Assembly (NCBI GenBank): GCA_016202845.1
Contig: JACQNW010000073.1
Location: 1-5,991, forward strand
DNA: 5,991 bases
Direction: 5' to 3'
DNA from: Candidatus Aenigmatarchaeota archaeon
GTDB lineage: Archaea; Aenigmatarchaeota; Aenigmatarchaeia; GW2011-AR5
Under the pieces are notes generated by a model. The model was not told the origin of the DNA. It made no database searches and was given only the letters and a program-made list of their open reading frames with translations. The position numbers were made by a program, and so were the translations under genes. Below, one piece after another: positions 5,449 to 5,991 of this stretch; position 1 is the first letter of the stretch; each line of letters starts with the position of its first letter.

Positions 5449-5614
5449 GGCATGTCAGGCGTGTGTTCAGCATGTATTGCAAACTGAACACTTATCCAAA
5501 GCTGCAAAAGCCTGGAAAGAAGGTCAGAGAACTAACAGGGTTTGGTTGGTTTAGCGTTAGTTCTAACGGTTGAATTGGTTTTTGTGGTAAGAAAAGAATC
5601 GAACTATAAACATG

Positions 5615-5647
5615 AAGATGGGCTAGCAATTTCCACTAGCCCGTCTT
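5615..5647. repeat. 12-base-pair hairpin (inverted repeat)
   Basis: AAGATGGGCTAG (5615-5626) pairs with CTAGCCCGTCTT (5636-5647) across a 9-base loop, with one T-G pair. The right arm overlaps another inverted-repeat arm (5630-5640), so the two structures cannot both form. It is strong enough to matter if transcribed, but no T-run follows it as in a simple terminator. Confidence 0.65.
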
Positions 5648-5714
5648 GTGAGTATAAGTGACCTGCCATACCTTACGGGCGCATTACGGGATACATAAAT
5701 CAAGCTAGTGGAAA
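5630..5714. repeat. 11+11 inverted repeat bracketing the 21-bp repeat
   Basis: TTTCCACTAGC (5630-5640) and GCTAGTGGAAA (5704-5714) are perfect reverse complements separated by 63 bases. The spacer holds the 21-base repeat copy at 5657-5677. CCGT (5641-5644) can extend the stem by pairing with an ACGG inside the right half. The left arm is shared with the hairpin at 5615-5647. Confidence 0.65.
5657..5677. repeat. 21-bp exact direct repeat, copy B (partner 3785-3805)
   Basis: This is the partner of 3785-3805, in the same orientation, 1872 bases further on. It lies outside any confident gene. Read on the minus strand in the frame of the DUF1761-like gene it again gives VRYGRSL. The frame stays open upstream for about 22 codons, but that sequence does not look like the missing DUF1761 helix. 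Confidence 0.85.
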
Positions 5715-5838
5715 ATATGCCAAAAAGCAGCAGGAAGTGTCAGTAGCGTCACTGGCATCTTGATCCTTTTTCTTATGCTGTTGGCATGTATATTTCTTGG
5801 CAAAGAATTCGCGCAGCTTGCTCTCCTAAATAATCATC

Positions 5839-5991
5839 TTGGTTGTTGTGGCTGATCTCGCCGGCGTTGTTGGCTCTGTTTTTACTTTTCCTGCAATAGG
5901 CGCGTGGTATGCTTCTCTCGTGAAGCCATGGTTCACGCCGCCTTCCTGGGTCTTTGGCCCTGTATGGACGATATTGTACGCGTTGATGGGC
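5839..5991 (+). CDS. TspO/MBR family membrane protein, partial (C-terminus beyond right edge)
   Basis: The frame from a TTG at 5839 encodes 51 residues to the window edge. It shows the N-terminal signature of TspO/MBR (tryptophan-rich sensory / translocator) proteins: a first hydrophobic helix with GVVGSVFT, PAIGAWYASLVKP, then WFTPPSWVFGPVWTILYALMG leading into the second helix. Family members have about 150-165 residues and five transmembrane helices, and bind porphyrins and related ligands, so roughly 100 residues lie outside. The start is uncertain. No ATG is in frame, TAA at 5827-5829 closes the frame upstream, and only TTG 5839 or GTG 5848 remain. The usual leader of a few polar residues is missing, so a frameshift or a slightly damaged start is possible. 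No convincing TATA box lies 25 bases upstream of either candidate start. Confidence 0.8.
   Translation, partial: MVVVADLAGVVGSVFTFPAIGAWYASLVKPWFTPPSWVFGPVWTILYALMG

Larger units (their letters stand above)
5449..5838. other. Stretch without a confident gene, rich in inverted repeats
   Basis: No reading frame here is convincing. It holds a weak 9+9 inverted repeat (5528-5536 with 5556-5564), a 12-base-pair hairpin (5615-5647), an 11+11 inverted repeat (5630-5640 with 5704-5714), the second copy of the 21-base repeat (5657-5677) and a TATA-like ATACATAAAT at 5691-5700. A short frame from the ATG at 5717 reaches TAG after nine codons. A hydrophobic frame open from 5708 contains an ATG at 5775 (26 residues, stop at 5853-5855) with a helix-like LLACIFLG stretch. 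Either could be decayed coding sequence. The region could also be the 5' regulatory leader of the TspO-like gene. Confidence 0.5.

Noticed and set aside
5363..5554. Plus-strand open frame of 63 codons
   Set aside because: It is largely antisense to the small membrane peptide, has no promoter at the expected distance that I could see and no recognisable motif. The minus-strand reading has far more protein-like character, though this is a judgement.
5528..5568. Terminator hairpin from two short inverted repeats (5528-5536 with 5556-5564; CGTTA with TAACG at 5555-5568)
   Set aside because: The stems are short and AT-rich, they overlap one another, no gene clearly ends beside them, and no T-run follows directly.
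1..5991. CRISPR array or toxin-antitoxin locus
   Set aside because: No regularly spaced short repeats occur. The repeats present are isolated pairs, and no recognised toxin or antitoxin family was seen.

Overview
The window looks like archaeal chromosome, probably from an uncultivated lineage; I cannot place it more precisely. The grounds are: TATA-like boxes centred about 24-27 bases before several start codons, with no Shine-Dalgarno sequence (leaderless or nearly leaderless transcription); AT-rich genes using ATA, AGA and AGG freely; several small winged-helix DNA-binding proteins; and short intergenic gaps ending in T-rich tracts rather than classical hairpin terminators. No rRNA, tRNA, CRISPR array, transposase or integrase was seen.

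Layout. (1) Bases 1-1721, minus strand: the first 573 residues of a secreted protein with a signal peptide, two SH3-like domains and four fibronectin-III-like modules. It continues past the left edge. (2) Bases 1821-3434, plus strand: two tandem paralogous winged-helix proteins, divergent from the secreted protein. Their DNA-binding halves are alike and their C-terminal halves have drifted apart. (3) Bases 3463-4756, minus strand: a three-gene operon with 4-base overlaps. In transcription order it encodes a DUF6429-like protein, a zinc-finger protein of the PRiA4 ORF3 / IS1096 'TnpR passenger' type, and a DUF1761-like membrane protein that lacks its usual first helix. (4) Bases 4757-4993: a divergent control region with a perfect 15-base palindrome and a GC-rich 63-base hairpin that may be a structured RNA. 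(5) Bases 4994-5317, plus strand: a small winged-helix regulator, facing (6) a 41-residue single-helix membrane peptide on the minus strand (5323-5448). (7) Bases 5449-5838: no confident gene, but several inverted repeats, two of them mutually exclusive, and a second copy of a 21-base sequence found inside the DUF1761-like gene. (8) Bases 5839-5991, plus strand: the start of a TspO/MBR membrane protein cut by the right edge, with no ATG start.

How they may work together. The secreted protein is a likely cell-surface or adhesive protein, and the adjacent winged-helix pair could regulate it from the shared 99-base intergenic region (inference). The small regulator at 4994 lies across from the operon and could act on the palindrome beside that operon's promoter (inference). 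The two exact 21-base copies (3785-3805 and 5657-5677) bracket the operon's first two genes, the control region, the small regulator and the small membrane peptide. This may mark an insertion, duplication or rearrangement that removed the N-terminus of the DUF1761-like gene. The two membrane proteins outside that block (DUF1761-like and TspO) have no demonstrated link to it.
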